In this document: piece after piece, positions 16,867 through 23,653 of the stretch
Numbering within the stretch: the stretch's first letter is position 1
How the letters are laid out: each line of letters starts with the position of its first letter
NCBI GenBank assembly: GCA_045600105.1
Contig: JAZRXG010000033.1
Coordinates: 1 to 64,000 of the forward strand
Length of the DNA stretch: 64,000 nucleotides
Reading direction: 5' to 3'
From: UBA1206 sp045600105
Lineage (GTDB): Bacteria > Bacillota > Clostridia > Oscillospirales > CAG-382
Made by a program: the position numbers and the translations under genes
Notes under the pieces: model-generated
Told to the model about the DNA's origin: nothing
Databases searched by the model: none
What the model saw: only the letters and a program-made list of their open reading frames with translations

Positions 16867-17156
16867 TTGTCTTCTCCGGAAATTTTATTGATCGCCGCTT
16901 TGTAACCGCCCGCGCCGTACGCAAGGCAGCGGCTGACGCGGCTTATCGTCGCCGTGCTGATGCCGACCTGCTCGGCTATCTTCTGATAGCTGCAGCCCTT
17001 GTCGAGCAGTATCGCGGTGTCGAAACGCTGTGCCATGTCCTGTATCTCTTTTATCGTGCAGAGGTCCTCGAAAAACGCGTAACATTCGTCCGGCGTTTTC
17101 AGTTCTGCGATCGCTTTGAAAAGTCTGTCTGTTGACTCGCTGTGAAAATCGGGCAT
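16863..17156 (-). CDS. hisR: TrpR/YerC-family regulator, predicted HisR repressor of the his operon
   Basis: A 97-residue, all-helical protein of the TrpR-like YerC/YecD family. A helix-turn-helix is visible at about residues 58-78 (SYQKIAEQVGISTATISRV) after ELKTPDECYAFFEDLCTIKEI. Family members at the head of Clostridia his operons have been proposed as the histidine-responsive regulator HisR. Here it is the first gene of the operon, overlaps hisZG by 4 nt, and lies behind a promoter with a palindrome that fits an autoregulatory operator. Confidence 0.85.
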   Translation of the reverse strand: MPDFHSESTDRLFKAIAELKTPDECYAFFEDLCTIKEIQDMAQRFDTAILLDKGCSYQKIAEQVGISTATISRVSRCLAYGAGGYKAAINKISGEDK

Positions 17157-17187
17157 ACGATTACCTCACTTTCTTTATCGTTTTAGC

Positions 17188-17216
17188 ATATTATCACACT
17201 AAAGTGCTAAAGTCAA
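17188..17216 (-). promoter_or_regulatory. Promoter of the histidine operon
   Basis: Read on the minus strand, TTGACT (17216-17211) and TAATAT (17193-17188) are spaced by exactly 17 bp, 32 bp before the hisR start. A GAGGT ribosome binding site lies at about 17163-17168. The spacer and part of the -10 element are covered by an inverted repeat. Confidence 0.8.
17191..17210. promoter_or_regulatory. Candidate HisR operator inside the his promoter
   Basis: TTATCACACTAAAGTGCTAA is an imperfect palindrome of the form TTAnCACnnTAnnGTGnTAA. It fills the promoter spacer and the edge of the -10 element. A TrpR-family dimer bound here would block RNA polymerase. Assignment to HisR is inferred from position. 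Confidence 0.5.
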
Positions 17217-17237
17217 GAGATTTTTTCAAAAATCTAA

Positions 17238-17272
17238 AAAAATATCGCGGCACATCAGCTCCGTGCCGCGAT
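17238..17272 (-). terminator. Terminator of the cysteine desulfurase operon
   Basis: Perfect 10-bp stem ATCGCGGCAC (17244-17253) with GTGCCGCGAT (17263-17272). On the minus strand it is followed by ATTTTTTTAG. It lies just after the stop codon of the aminotransferase gene. Confidence 0.85.
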
Positions 17273-17275
17273 GCT

Positions 17276-18382
17276 TCATTTATTCCTGATTATCTTCCGC
17301 AGTTCGTCGATGAATATCCTTGCTTCCTTCATCGTGTTGCCGTCGTCGATGCTCACCCTGACGCCGCCGTTCACGCTGCCGAGAGCGAAATGCGCGGACG
17401 GTGCGCAATGGTAGCCGCTCCTGACGCAGATATCGCGCTTCGCAAGGGATGTCATCACGTCGTCGGGACTTAAGCCGTCAACGCCGAAAAGCAGTATCTG
17501 TACGCAGGGCGTTCCTTCGGGCGGAAGGTAAAGCTTCACCCCGTTCATTCCGGAAAGCGAATCGCGCAGGTACGTGAAAACCGCGTCGTCGGCGTTGGCT
17601 TTCCGGCGCTTTCCGAGAGCGTACGCGAGGGCGGCGAAGGCGGGAGCGTTCAGCGTGCCGGCTTCGAGACGTTCGGGAAGGAAGCCGGGCATTGCTTCGT
17701 CGAGCGAATACACGCCCGTGCCGCCTTCGATGACCGTGTCGGGGATGACCTCTCTGTTCGGATTCATCAGCATGAGTCCCGTGCCGAGCGGCCCTCCGGG
17801 ACCCTTGTGTCCGGCGACGCATATCACGTCGGCGTCGATTTTTTCAAAGCTCACGGGGATATGGCAGGCGGACTGCGAAGAATCGATTATCACCGTCATT
17901 CCCCGCTTTTTCGCTTCTTTCGCTATCTCTTCGGCAGGCAGCACCGCGCCGCATACGTTCGACGCGTGTGTCATGACGAGAGCGGACGCTCCGTCCGACT
18001 CCTTTATGAAGCTTGAAACCGGGTCGTGAAGGGCGTCGAAAACGCCGACTTTTATTCTGCCTTCGTTCCTCAATGCGTAAAGCGGACGGCAGACCGCGTT
18101 GTGTTCGAGGTTCGACATCACGGCCTTGCCGCCCTTCACGAGTCCCTTGACGGCGTAGTTCAGCCCGACGGTACAGGACGGGACGAGGACGACTTTTTCG
18201 GGGATCGTTCCGAACGCCTTTGCCGCCTCTTCGCGGCATTCATAAAGCTTTTCGGCAGCGTACATCGAGACACGGTAGCCGCTCCGCCCGGGGTTGCCGC
18301 ATTTGACGGACGCTTCCGCCAAAGTCCTTATCACGCCGCGGGATTTGGGGAAGGACGTCGCGGCGGCGTCAAAATATATCAT
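17276..18382 (-). CDS. Cysteine desulfurase-like class V aminotransferase
   Basis: A 368-residue PLP enzyme of the NifS/SufS-like group. The PLP lysine is in VICVAGHKGPGGPLGTG, and VIIDSSQSACH supplies the ring-stacking Asp region. A C-terminal CVRSGYHCAPSAH segment has the Cys in the position of the persulfide-forming residue. The N-terminus YFDAAATSFPKS is typical. The adjacent upstream gene is a DUF3343 protein, a pair recurrent in Clostridia and suspected of sulfur or selenium delivery. No IscU or SufU scaffold is nearby, so a role in general Fe-S assembly is less likely. Confidence 0.85.
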   Translation of the reverse strand: MIYFDAAATSFPKSRGVIRTLAEASVKCGNPGRSGYRVSMYAAEKLYECREEAAKAFGTIPEKVVLVPSCTVGLNYAVKGLVKGGKAVMSNLEHNAVCRPLYALRNEGRIKVGVFDALHDPVSSFIKESDGASALVMTHASNVCGAVLPAEEIAKEAKKRGMTVIIDSSQSACHIPVSFEKIDADVICVAGHKGPGGPLGTGLMLMNPNREVIPDTVIEGGTGVYSLDEAMPGFLPERLEAGTLNAPAFAALAYALGKRRKANADDAVFTYLRDSLSGMNGVKLYLPPEGTPCVQILLFGVDGLSPDDVMTSLAKRDICVRSGYHCAPSAHFALGSVNGGVRVSIDDGNTMKEARIFIDELRKIIRNK

Positions 18383-18388
18383 AACGTG

Positions 18389-18610
18389 TCAGCTCTTTTC
18401 TCCGACTGTGCCGAGTATCTTTACGCCGTTTCGTCCGAGTATCGCCTTTGCCCTGCCGCAATCACCCGAAACGGCGACGCCGTAACCGCAGCCGCGCACC
18501 TTTCTGACCTCATCCGTCTTGACGGGTGACGCCTGTATGCCCTCGTAAGCCAGGAGTTTTGACGCCTTCATCGCGTAAGTCACGGAAGACAGTACGAAAG
18601 TGCAGTTCAT
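18389..18610 (-). CDS. DUF3343 protein, putative Se/S carrier
   Basis: A 73-residue protein matching the DUF3343 (Se/S carrier-like) pattern: an N-terminal beta strand CTFVLSSVTYAMKASKLL, then KVRGCGYGVAVSGDCGRAKAIL with the conserved Cys-Gly motif. Such proteins resemble the C-terminal domain of YedF/TusA-associated proteins and probably hold a persulfide or selenide on Cys. I chose the third start codon (18610), 8 nt after AGGGAG; ATG at 18616 is too close to the site. It ends 6 nt before the desulfurase start. Confidence 0.8.
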   Translation of the reverse strand: MNCTFVLSSVTYAMKASKLLAYEGIQASPVKTDEVRKVRGCGYGVAVSGDCGRAKAILGRNGVKILGTVGEKS

Positions 18611-18633
18611 TATCATCACTCCCTGCTATCATT

Positions 18634-18661
18634 ATATTATTATGCGCGTCCGATGTGTAAA
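18634..18661 (-). promoter_or_regulatory. Candidate promoter of the DUF3343/desulfurase pair
   Basis: On the minus strand TTTACA and TAATAT are separated by 16 bp, with an overlapping TATAAT at 18636-18631. Strength is uncertain because two -10 choices overlap. Confidence 0.4.
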
Positions 18662-18684
18662 ATAAAAAGCGCAACTTTTTCAAG

Positions 18685-19041
18685 TCACGCTTCAAAGGCG
18701 TCTTTGCTTCCCTTTTTGAGCAGCCATATCTTGACCGGCTTGCCGAGCTTGCGGGCGTATTTGACGGTGTAGGCGGTGCCCGACGACCTGCCGTCCCAGA
18801 ACGCCACGACGAGGTCCGCGAGCTCGACGATGCGTCTGTCGCGGATTATCGGCGCGCTTTTCCCGTTTTTGTCATAGTCTGGTCTGATGATGTGCTTTGA
18901 AATGAACATCCTGTCGGCGTACCTTTCCGCCGCGCGGTCGATGCCCTCGGCGCCGCCCGTGATTATTTCGTCGATCCCCGACGGAAGATATGCCGAAATA
19001 TCGGCGTTTATGGTCCTTGAGCCGACGATCGCGACCTTCAT
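18685..19041 (-). CDS. SLOG-fold (DUF2493/YpsA-like) nucleotide-binding protein
   Basis: A 118-residue Rossmann-like protein: MKVAIVGSRTINADI at the N-terminus, ITGGAEGIDRAAERYAD near residue 30 and ADLVVAFWDGRSSGTAYTVKYA near residue 80. This is the SLOG pattern shared with DprA, YpsA and lysine decarboxylase-like proteins, which bind nucleotides or nucleotide-derived signals. The ATG at 19041 follows GAGGTGAG. It has its own consensus promoter, divergent from rpmG. Biological function is unknown. Confidence 0.8.
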   Translation of the reverse strand: MKVAIVGSRTINADISAYLPSGIDEIITGGAEGIDRAAERYADRMFISKHIIRPDYDKNGKSAPIIRDRRIVELADLVVAFWDGRSSGTAYTVKYARKLGKPVKIWLLKKGSKDAFEA

Positions 19042-19061
19042 TTGACTCACCTCACGGTTTC

Positions 19062-19090
19062 ATTATACATAACGCCGTATTTTTTGTCAA
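19062..19090 (-). promoter_or_regulatory. Consensus promoter of the SLOG gene
   Basis: On the minus strand TTGACA (19090-19085) and TATAAT (19067-19062) match the sigma-A consensus exactly with a 17-bp spacer. It starts 21 bp before the ATG and faces away from the rpmG promoter. Confidence 0.85.
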
Positions 19091-19128
19091 GGAGCAGTTT
19101 TTTTATGTAAAAAAAATCAAAAAAACTA

Positions 19129-19157
19129 TTGACAATCAAAGAAAAATCGTTTATAAT
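19129..19157 (+). promoter_or_regulatory. Consensus promoter of rpmG-secE-nusG
   Basis: TTGACA (19129-19134) and TATAAT (19152-19157) match the sigma-A consensus perfectly with a 17-bp spacer, fitting a highly expressed ribosomal operon. An untranslated leader of about 100 nt follows, with a CGGAAA/TTTCCG hairpin near 19201-19216. Confidence 0.9.
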
Positions 19158-19248
19158 GGCTTCACCTCTGCAAAGAGCTTTTATTTTTGTGCTCTGCTTC
19201 CGGAAACGATTTCCGCCGGGAGTGCGTTAGAGGGAGGTTACATTTAAT

Positions 19249-19269
19249 ATGGAGGTGCCGAACAAATGA
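19249..19269 (+). CDS. Six-codon upstream reading frame before rpmG
   Basis: ATG GAG GTG CCG AAC AAA TGA reads MEVPNK. It has its own GGGAGG site about 10 nt upstream, and its stop overlaps the rpmG start (ATGA). Because GGAGGTG within this frame is also the rpmG ribosome binding site, it may be fortuitous, or it may couple translation. Confidence 0.3.
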   Translation: MEVPNK

Positions 19270-19415
19270 GAGTTAAAATCACCATGGTTTGCAGCGAATG
19301 CAAACAGAGAAACTACGACACTGTCAAGAACAAGAAGAACGACCCCGACAGACTTGAAATGAAGAAATATTGCAAGTTCTGCCGCAAACACACTCTCCAC
19401 AAAGAGAGCAAGTAA
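19266..19415 (+). CDS. rpmG: 50S ribosomal protein L33, zinc-binding form
   Basis: 49 residues, MRVKITMVCSECKQRNY at the start and KKYCKFCRKHTLHKESK at the end. Two CxxC pairs mark the zinc-binding (C+) form. L33 sits on the large subunit near the E site. It is followed by secE and nusG, the usual arrangement in Firmicutes. Confidence 0.96.
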   Translation: MRVKITMVCSECKQRNYDTVKNKKNDPDRLEMKKYCKFCRKHTLHKESK

Positions 19416-19427
19416 AGGGGTACGGTC

Positions 19428-19637
19428 ATGGCAGAAGCGGAAAAGAAACCCAATCGCATCGTCAAGTTTTTCAAAGACCTTAAGAGCGAAAGAAAAAAAG
19501 TCACCTGGCCTTCTGTTAAGGATACCAACAAATCACTCCTCGTGGTTATCGTTGAAGTCCTTGCAGTCGCAGTCGCAGTCGGACTTCTTGACTTCGGATT
19601 CAGCAAGCTCTTCCAGTGGCTTGCAAGCATCCTTTGA
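19428..19637 (+). CDS. secE: Preprotein translocase subunit SecE
   Basis: 69 residues with the single-helix form of SecE: a basic amphipathic segment KFFKDLKSERKKVTWPS followed by one membrane span (about 38-60). SecE clamps the SecY channel. It lies between rpmG and nusG, its usual place, with a 12-nt spacer on each side. Confidence 0.96.
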   Translation: MAEAEKKPNRIVKFFKDLKSERKKVTWPSVKDTNKSLLVVIVEVLAVAVAVGLLDFGFSKLFQWLASIL

Positions 19638-19649
19638 GGATAAGAAACA

Positions 19650-20180
19650 ATGGGAATGCCTGTTGATTCCGTTCCCCGCTGGTATGTGATCCACACCTAT
19701 TCCGGCTACGAGAACAAAGTCGCGAGCAACATCGAAAAGATCGTTGAGAATCGCGGACTTTCCGAAATGATCTTCGACGTGAAGATACCTACCGAAAAGG
19801 TAGTTGAAGTTTCGGGAAATGAAGAAAAGGAAATCGAACGCAAGATCTTCCCCAGCTATGTGCTTGTAAAGATGGTCATGAACGACGAAAGCTGGCACAT
19901 CATCCGCAACACCACCGGCGTCACCGGCTTTGTCGGTCCCGGATCGCGCCCCGTTCCCCTTTCCGACAAAGAGGTAGAAAAACTCGGAGTCGAAGTAAAG
20001 GTCATCGAGATCGCGTTTGGTGTCGGAGATAACGTCCGCATCATCGACGGTCCTCTCGCAGGCTTCATCGGCATTGCGGAAGACATTTCCGCCGACAAGA
20101 CGAAGGTCACCGTGCGTGCTTCGCTTTTCGGCCGTGAAACTCAGGTGGAACTTGACGTTTCACAAGTAAAGCCCGTATAA
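19650..20180 (+). CDS. nusG: Transcription elongation factor NusG
   Basis: 176 residues: NGN domain (PRWYVIHTYSGYENKVASNIEK through FPSYVLVKM and GVTGFVGPG) and a C-terminal KOW domain (FGVGDNVRIIDGPLAGFIGIAEDI). It binds RNA polymerase and links it to Rho or the ribosome. Length is normal and it is followed by the L11 leader. Confidence 0.97.
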   Translation: MGMPVDSVPRWYVIHTYSGYENKVASNIEKIVENRGLSEMIFDVKIPTEKVVEVSGNEEKEIERKIFPSYVLVKMVMNDESWHIIRNTTGVTGFVGPGSRPVPLSDKEVEKLGVEVKVIEIAFGVGDNVRIIDGPLAGFIGIAEDISADKTKVTVRASLFGRETQVELDVSQVKPV

Positions 20181-20222
20181 ATTCAGGGCGAACGGCAGAC
20201 GGAATATTGCCGTTCCGGTCAG

Positions 20223-20264
20223 CCGTGTGGGAGGGACAAAGTCCCGAATAATATTACCACATTC
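20223..20264 (+). promoter_or_regulatory. Candidate L1-binding leader of rplK-rplA
   Basis: In the mRNA, GUGUGG (20225-20230) can pair with CCACAU (20257-20262), and inside it GGGAC (20233-20237) with GUCCC (20241-20245). Two helices separated by an asymmetric loop resemble the ribosomal protein L1 target that represses L11-L1 translation. The rplK start is only 18 nt downstream. Confidence 0.5.
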
Positions 20265-20278
20265 GGAGGTGTAAAATT

Positions 20279-20704
20279 ATGGCAAAGAAAATAGTCGGTT
20301 ACATCAAACTCCAGCTTCCGGCAGGAAAGGCTACTCCTCAGCCTCCTGTAGGTCCCGCACTCGGTCAGTACGGTGTAGCGATCCCCATGTTCACGAAAGA
20401 ATTCAATGAACGTACCAAGAACGATATCGGTCTCATCATCCCCGTGGTCATCACGGTTTATGCTGACCGTACCTTCACGTTCATCACCAAGACTCCGCCC
20501 GCAGCAGTTCTCATCAAAAAGGCCTGCTCCATCGAAAGCGGTTCCGCAACTCCCAACTCCGCGAAGGTCGCAAAGATCTCCAAGGAAGATGTCAAGAAGA
20601 TCGCAGAGCTCAAGATGCCCGACCTCAACGCCGCTTCTCTCGAAGCCGCTATGAGCATGGTCGCCGGCACCGCCCGCAGCATGGGCGTAGAAGTTGTTGA
20701 CTAA
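20279..20704 (+). CDS. rplK: 50S ribosomal protein L11
   Basis: 141 residues. KIVGYIKLQLPAGKATPQPPVGPALGQYGV at the start is the L11 signature, and the C-terminal RNA-binding domain contains IAELKMPDLNAASLEAAMSMVAGTARSMGV. L11 forms the GTPase-associated centre with 23S rRNA. It is intact and 14 nt before rplA. Confidence 0.98.
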   Translation: MAKKIVGYIKLQLPAGKATPQPPVGPALGQYGVAIPMFTKEFNERTKNDIGLIIPVVITVYADRTFTFITKTPPAAVLIKKACSIESGSATPNSAKVAKISKEDVKKIAELKMPDLNAASLEAAMSMVAGTARSMGVEVVD

Positions 20705-20718
20705 GGAGGGGACGCGCA

Positions 20719-21411
20719 ATGAAAAGAGGAAAGAATTATAAATCCGCAGCAGCAGAAGTAGAAAGAGCAAAGCTTTACGATTCCGCCGAAGCTCTCGCAG
20801 TTGCCTGCAGCATTTCCAAAGCTAAATTCGATGAAACCGTAGAAGTTCACATCCGTCTCGGCGTTGACTCCCGTCACGCAGACCAGCAGGTCAGAGGCGC
20901 CATCGTTCTTCCCAACGGCACCGGTAAGACCGTAAGGACCCTCGTCTTCGCAAAAGGCGACAAAGCCAAAGCAGCCGAAGAAGCAGGTTCCGATTACGTA
21001 GGCGCAGAAGACCTCGTTCAGAAGATCCAGAAAGAAAACTGGTTCGACTACGACGTCATCATCGCTACTCCCGACATGATGGGTGTTATCGGCCGTCTCG
21101 GTCGTATCCTCGGCCCGAAAGGCTTGATGCCTAACCCCAAAGCCGGCACCGTCACGATGGATATCGAAAAAGCAGTCAAAGAAGCCAAAGCCGGTAAGAT
21201 CGAATACCGTCTCGACAAGACCAACATCATCCACTGCCCGATCGGCAAAGTTTCCTTCGGTGCCGAAAAGCTCCAGGAAAACTTCAATACCCTTCTCGGC
21301 GCTATCATCAAGGCTAAACCCGCCGCAGCTAAAGGTCAGTACATCAAGTCCTGCACCGTAGCTTCCACGATGGGCCCCGGCATCAAAGTAAACACCGCAA
21401 AAATCGGCTGA
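20719..21411 (+). CDS. rplA: 50S ribosomal protein L1
   Basis: 230 residues of normal length. MKRGKNYKSAAAEVERAKLYD leads into the L1 fold with VRGAIVLPNGTGKTVRTLVFAKGDKA, DYVGAEDLVQKIQ and LGRILGPKGLMPNPKAGTV. L1 forms the mobile stalk at the E site and should repress its own operon through the leader upstream of rplK. Confidence 0.98.
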   Translation: MKRGKNYKSAAAEVERAKLYDSAEALAVACSISKAKFDETVEVHIRLGVDSRHADQQVRGAIVLPNGTGKTVRTLVFAKGDKAKAAEEAGSDYVGAEDLVQKIQKENWFDYDVIIATPDMMGVIGRLGRILGPKGLMPNPKAGTVTMDIEKAVKEAKAGKIEYRLDKTNIIHCPIGKVSFGAEKLQENFNTLLGAIIKAKPAAAKGQYIKSCTVASTMGPGIKVNTAKIG

Positions 21412-21428
21412 TTTATTTCAAAAAAGGC

Positions 21429-21457
21429 TTGACAACTCGTGCATTGTGTGATATAAT
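21429..21457 (+). promoter_or_regulatory. Consensus promoter of rplJ-rplL inside a perfect palindrome
   Basis: TTGACA (21429-21434) and TATAAT (21452-21457) with a 17-bp spacer. A perfect 12-bp inverted repeat, CAACTCGTGCAT (21433-21444) and ATGCACGAGTTG (21456-21467), runs from the end of the -35 through the -10. Confidence 0.9.
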
Positions 21458-21471
21458 GCACGAGTTGACAA

Positions 21472-21600
21472 AACAAAATAGTTCGCAGACAGCAGGTACA
21501 CGCGTTCAATGGCTTATGCCGCCCGCCGAGGACACAATAGAAACGATAAAGGTTTCATTATGCTCCCACGGCATTGACGCGGGAGCATTTCTTGTTGTAC
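21472..21600 (+). ncRNA. L10 leader (ribosomal protein leader RNA)
   Basis: The segment GCAGACAGCAGGT (about 21484-21496) followed by CCCGCCGAGGACAC (about 21521-21534) matches the conserved L10-leader pattern found before rplJ in Firmicutes. A hairpin ATGCTCCC/GGGAGCAT (21560-21567 with 21581-21588) followed by TTTCTTGTTG looks like an attenuator. L10 with L12 is expected to bind the leader and repress rplJ-rplL. Confidence 0.8.
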
Positions 21601-21630
21601 TGCACAAAATTAACCCGGAGGTGAAACCAC

Positions 21631-22164
21631 TTGGCAAACGCTCAGATTCTCGAACAGAAAAAGCAAATCGTTAACGATCTCGCTGAAAAAATGAAGAATT
21701 CTGTTGCAGGCGTCATCGTCGACTATAAGGGTACCACCGTTGGTGACGACACCGCTCTCCGCGCCGAGCTCAGAAAAGCAGGCGTTGAATACGCAGTCGT
21801 AAAGAATACCCTTACCGCTAAGGCTTGTGACGCTATCGGTTACGGCGACCTCAAGAACGTGCTCGAAGGCATGACCGCTCTCGCACTTTCCGAAAACGAT
21901 CCCGTTGCCGCAGCAAGAATCATTGACGAATTCGCATCCAAGCATGACAACTATAAGATCAAAGCAGGCTTTGTAAACGGCGAGCTTCTCGACGCAGAAG
22001 GCGTATCCGTTCTTGCAAAGACTCCCAGCTTCGAAACTCTTATCGGCAGAATGCTCGGTTCTCTGCAGTCTTCTCTCTACAGCCTGGCTTACGTGCTTCA
22101 GGCTATCGTAGACAAAAACGGCGAAGCAGCTCCCGCAGAGGAAGCAGCTCCCGCAGCCGAATAA
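21631..22164 (+). CDS. rplJ: 50S ribosomal protein L10
   Basis: 177 residues starting at TTG, with GGAGGTG upstream; the usual ATG is absent and no other start fits. VNDLAEKMKNSVAGVIVDYKGTTV and the AGVEYAVVKNTL RNA-binding region are typical. The helical C-terminal tail binds L12 dimers. L10 anchors the stalk and probably regulates its own mRNA. Confidence 0.97.
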   Translation: MANAQILEQKKQIVNDLAEKMKNSVAGVIVDYKGTTVGDDTALRAELRKAGVEYAVVKNTLTAKACDAIGYGDLKNVLEGMTALALSENDPVAAARIIDEFASKHDNYKIKAGFVNGELLDAEGVSVLAKTPSFETLIGRMLGSLQSSLYSLAYVLQAIVDKNGEAAPAEEAAPAAE

Positions 22165-22200
22165 TCGGCAACATTATTAAATTTACGGAGGATTATCATC

Positions 22201-22581
22201 ATGGCTAATGAAAAAACCACTCAGATTCTTGAACTTGTTAAATCTATGACCATTCTCGAAGTTGCCGATCTCGTTAAGGCTCTCGAAGAAGAATTCGGCG
22301 TTTCCGCAGCTCCCGTTGCAGTAGCAGCAGGTCCCGCAGCAGCAGCCGCTCCCGCAGCAGAAGAAAAGACCGAGTTCGACGTTGAACTCACCGCTTTCGA
22401 CGCAGCAGCTAAACTTAAGGTCATCAAAGTCGTCAAAGACATCACCGGACTTTCTCTCGGCGAAGCTAAAGACCTCGTTACCGCAGCTCCCAAGGCTGTC
22501 AAGACCGGCGTCTCCAAAGAAGAAGCTGAAACCATCAAGAAGCAGATCGAAGAAGTCGGCGGCCAGGTTACCATTAAGTAA
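22201..22581 (+). CDS. rplL: 50S ribosomal protein L7/L12
   Basis: 126 residues: N-terminal dimerisation domain, an Ala/Pro hinge (AVAAGPAAAAAPAAE) and the C-terminal factor-binding domain KTEFDVELTAFDAAAKLKVIKVVKDITGL with LGEAKDLV. It recruits translation GTPases. A strong hairpin follows 41 nt downstream. Confidence 0.98.
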   Translation: MANEKTTQILELVKSMTILEVADLVKALEEEFGVSAAPVAVAAGPAAAAAPAAEEKTEFDVELTAFDAAAKLKVIKVVKDITGLSLGEAKDLVTAAPKAVKTGVSKEEAETIKKQIEEVGGQVTIK

Positions 22582-22622
22582 TCCAAGGTTTCACCACTTA
22601 TTCCGAATAAAAGCAAAAATAA

Positions 22623-22660
22623 GGCATAATGCGGCTTAAACCGCATTATGCCGTATTTAT
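22623..22660 (+). terminator. Terminator after rplL
   Basis: GGCATAATGCGG (22623-22634) pairs perfectly with CCGCATTATGCC (22641-22652) around a 6-nt loop, followed by GTATTTATTA. The lipoprotein gene starts 26 nt later, so it may be read by leakage through this hairpin. Confidence 0.75.
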
Positions 22661-22677
22661 TACGGGGGAGAACGACA

Positions 22678-23607
22678 ATGAAAAAAACAATTTGTGTCAT
22701 CCTCATTCTCACGGTTTTATTTTCCCTTTTTTCCTGCACGCCGGAAGAAACCGAAAAGACCGATATAAGGCTCGATATGTACAAGGAGCTTTTCGATTAT
22801 TATAACGGAAGACAGCTGCAGAGCTATCTCGAAGCGGCTGCTCTCTGCACGGCGTCGTTTGACTTTGCGGACTGCGTCTGGGACGGGCTCCTCGCTTCTC
22901 CGGAGGACAACGCCAAAGAAATAAGCGAGTATCTCATCTCGTATTATTTCCTCGGCAAAGCAGGCTGCGACGTTTCGGGCTGCGCGTGCGAAACGTGGGT
23001 GGAAAAGCTCAAAGAGTACGTAAGTCAGATCAACTCGATCCCCACGTCAGACCTTGCCAAAGCGTCCATAGCGCTTAACCTGATGAACGCCGATTATGAC
23101 CGTGCCCTCGTCTGCGGCAGTTTGCTTGAGCGTCAGCACAGCGTTGAAGGCGCATTTTTCGATTATCCGCAGACCGGCACCGAAAGCGCTCCGACGAGTA
23201 TTTCGTCTTCCGCCGAGGTGCTCACGGCGTATATGTCGCTCAGAAATTACGTTTCGACCACCGAATATGAAGACTGCATCCACGACAACACCCTTGTTTG
23301 TCTGGGCAACGCCATCGGCAATGACAACACAGTCGCCGACGACACGCTCAAGCCGACGTCGTTCATGACGGCAAAAGTGCTTTCGGCTCTTATCGCCGCC
23401 GAGATCCCGCTTGACGGAGAGATATCCACTGCCCTGCTGAAAGCCATGCGCAATTTTTCAAAAAAATCAGGCGACACGCTTGCAGGCTACTGCAGATACC
23501 TCAATTCCGAAATCGACGACACCGTGCTTCCCGACGTGCTTTTCTGCGTCGTGTGCACGCTTTACGGCAACCCGCTCGTGCAGATCCCGGAAGAGCCTTT
23601 CAACTGA
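22678..23607 (+). CDS. Lipoprotein of unknown function, mostly helical
   Basis: This 309-residue protein begins MKKTICVILILTVLFSLFSC, a clear lipoprotein signal with Cys 20 or near it as the lipidated residue. The mature part is helical with regularly spaced Leu/Ala segments and repeated aromatic-acidic turns (FDYPQTGTESAPTSISSSAEVL, FMTAKVLSALIAAEIPL). That is loosely like an alpha/alpha-toroid fold, but I do not recognise a family. It has eight or more Cys, unusual for a surface protein. The ATG at 22678 has GGGGGAG upstream. It ends at a shared bidirectional terminator. Confidence 0.7.
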   Translation: MKKTICVILILTVLFSLFSCTPEETEKTDIRLDMYKELFDYYNGRQLQSYLEAAALCTASFDFADCVWDGLLASPEDNAKEISEYLISYYFLGKAGCDVSGCACETWVEKLKEYVSQINSIPTSDLAKASIALNLMNADYDRALVCGSLLERQHSVEGAFFDYPQTGTESAPTSISSSAEVLTAYMSLRNYVSTTEYEDCIHDNTLVCLGNAIGNDNTVADDTLKPTSFMTAKVLSALIAAEIPLDGEISTALLKAMRNFSKKSGDTLAGYCRYLNSEIDDTVLPDVLFCVVCTLYGNPLVQIPEEPFN

Positions 23608-23621
23608 ATCCGATATAACAA

Positions 23622-23648
23622 AAAGACCCGATTTTCGGGTCTTTTTTT
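23622..23648. terminator. Bidirectional terminator
   Basis: AAAGACCCG (23622-23630) pairs with CGGGTCTTT (23636-23644), with A and T runs on either side. It serves the convergent lipoprotein and oxidoreductase genes. Confidence 0.9.
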
Positions 23649-23653
23649 GAAGC

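Noticed and set aside
21429..21674. Open frame of 81 codons ahead of rplJ
   Set aside because: It starts inside the promoter -35 element and covers the L10 leader. The region matches a regulatory RNA, not a gene.
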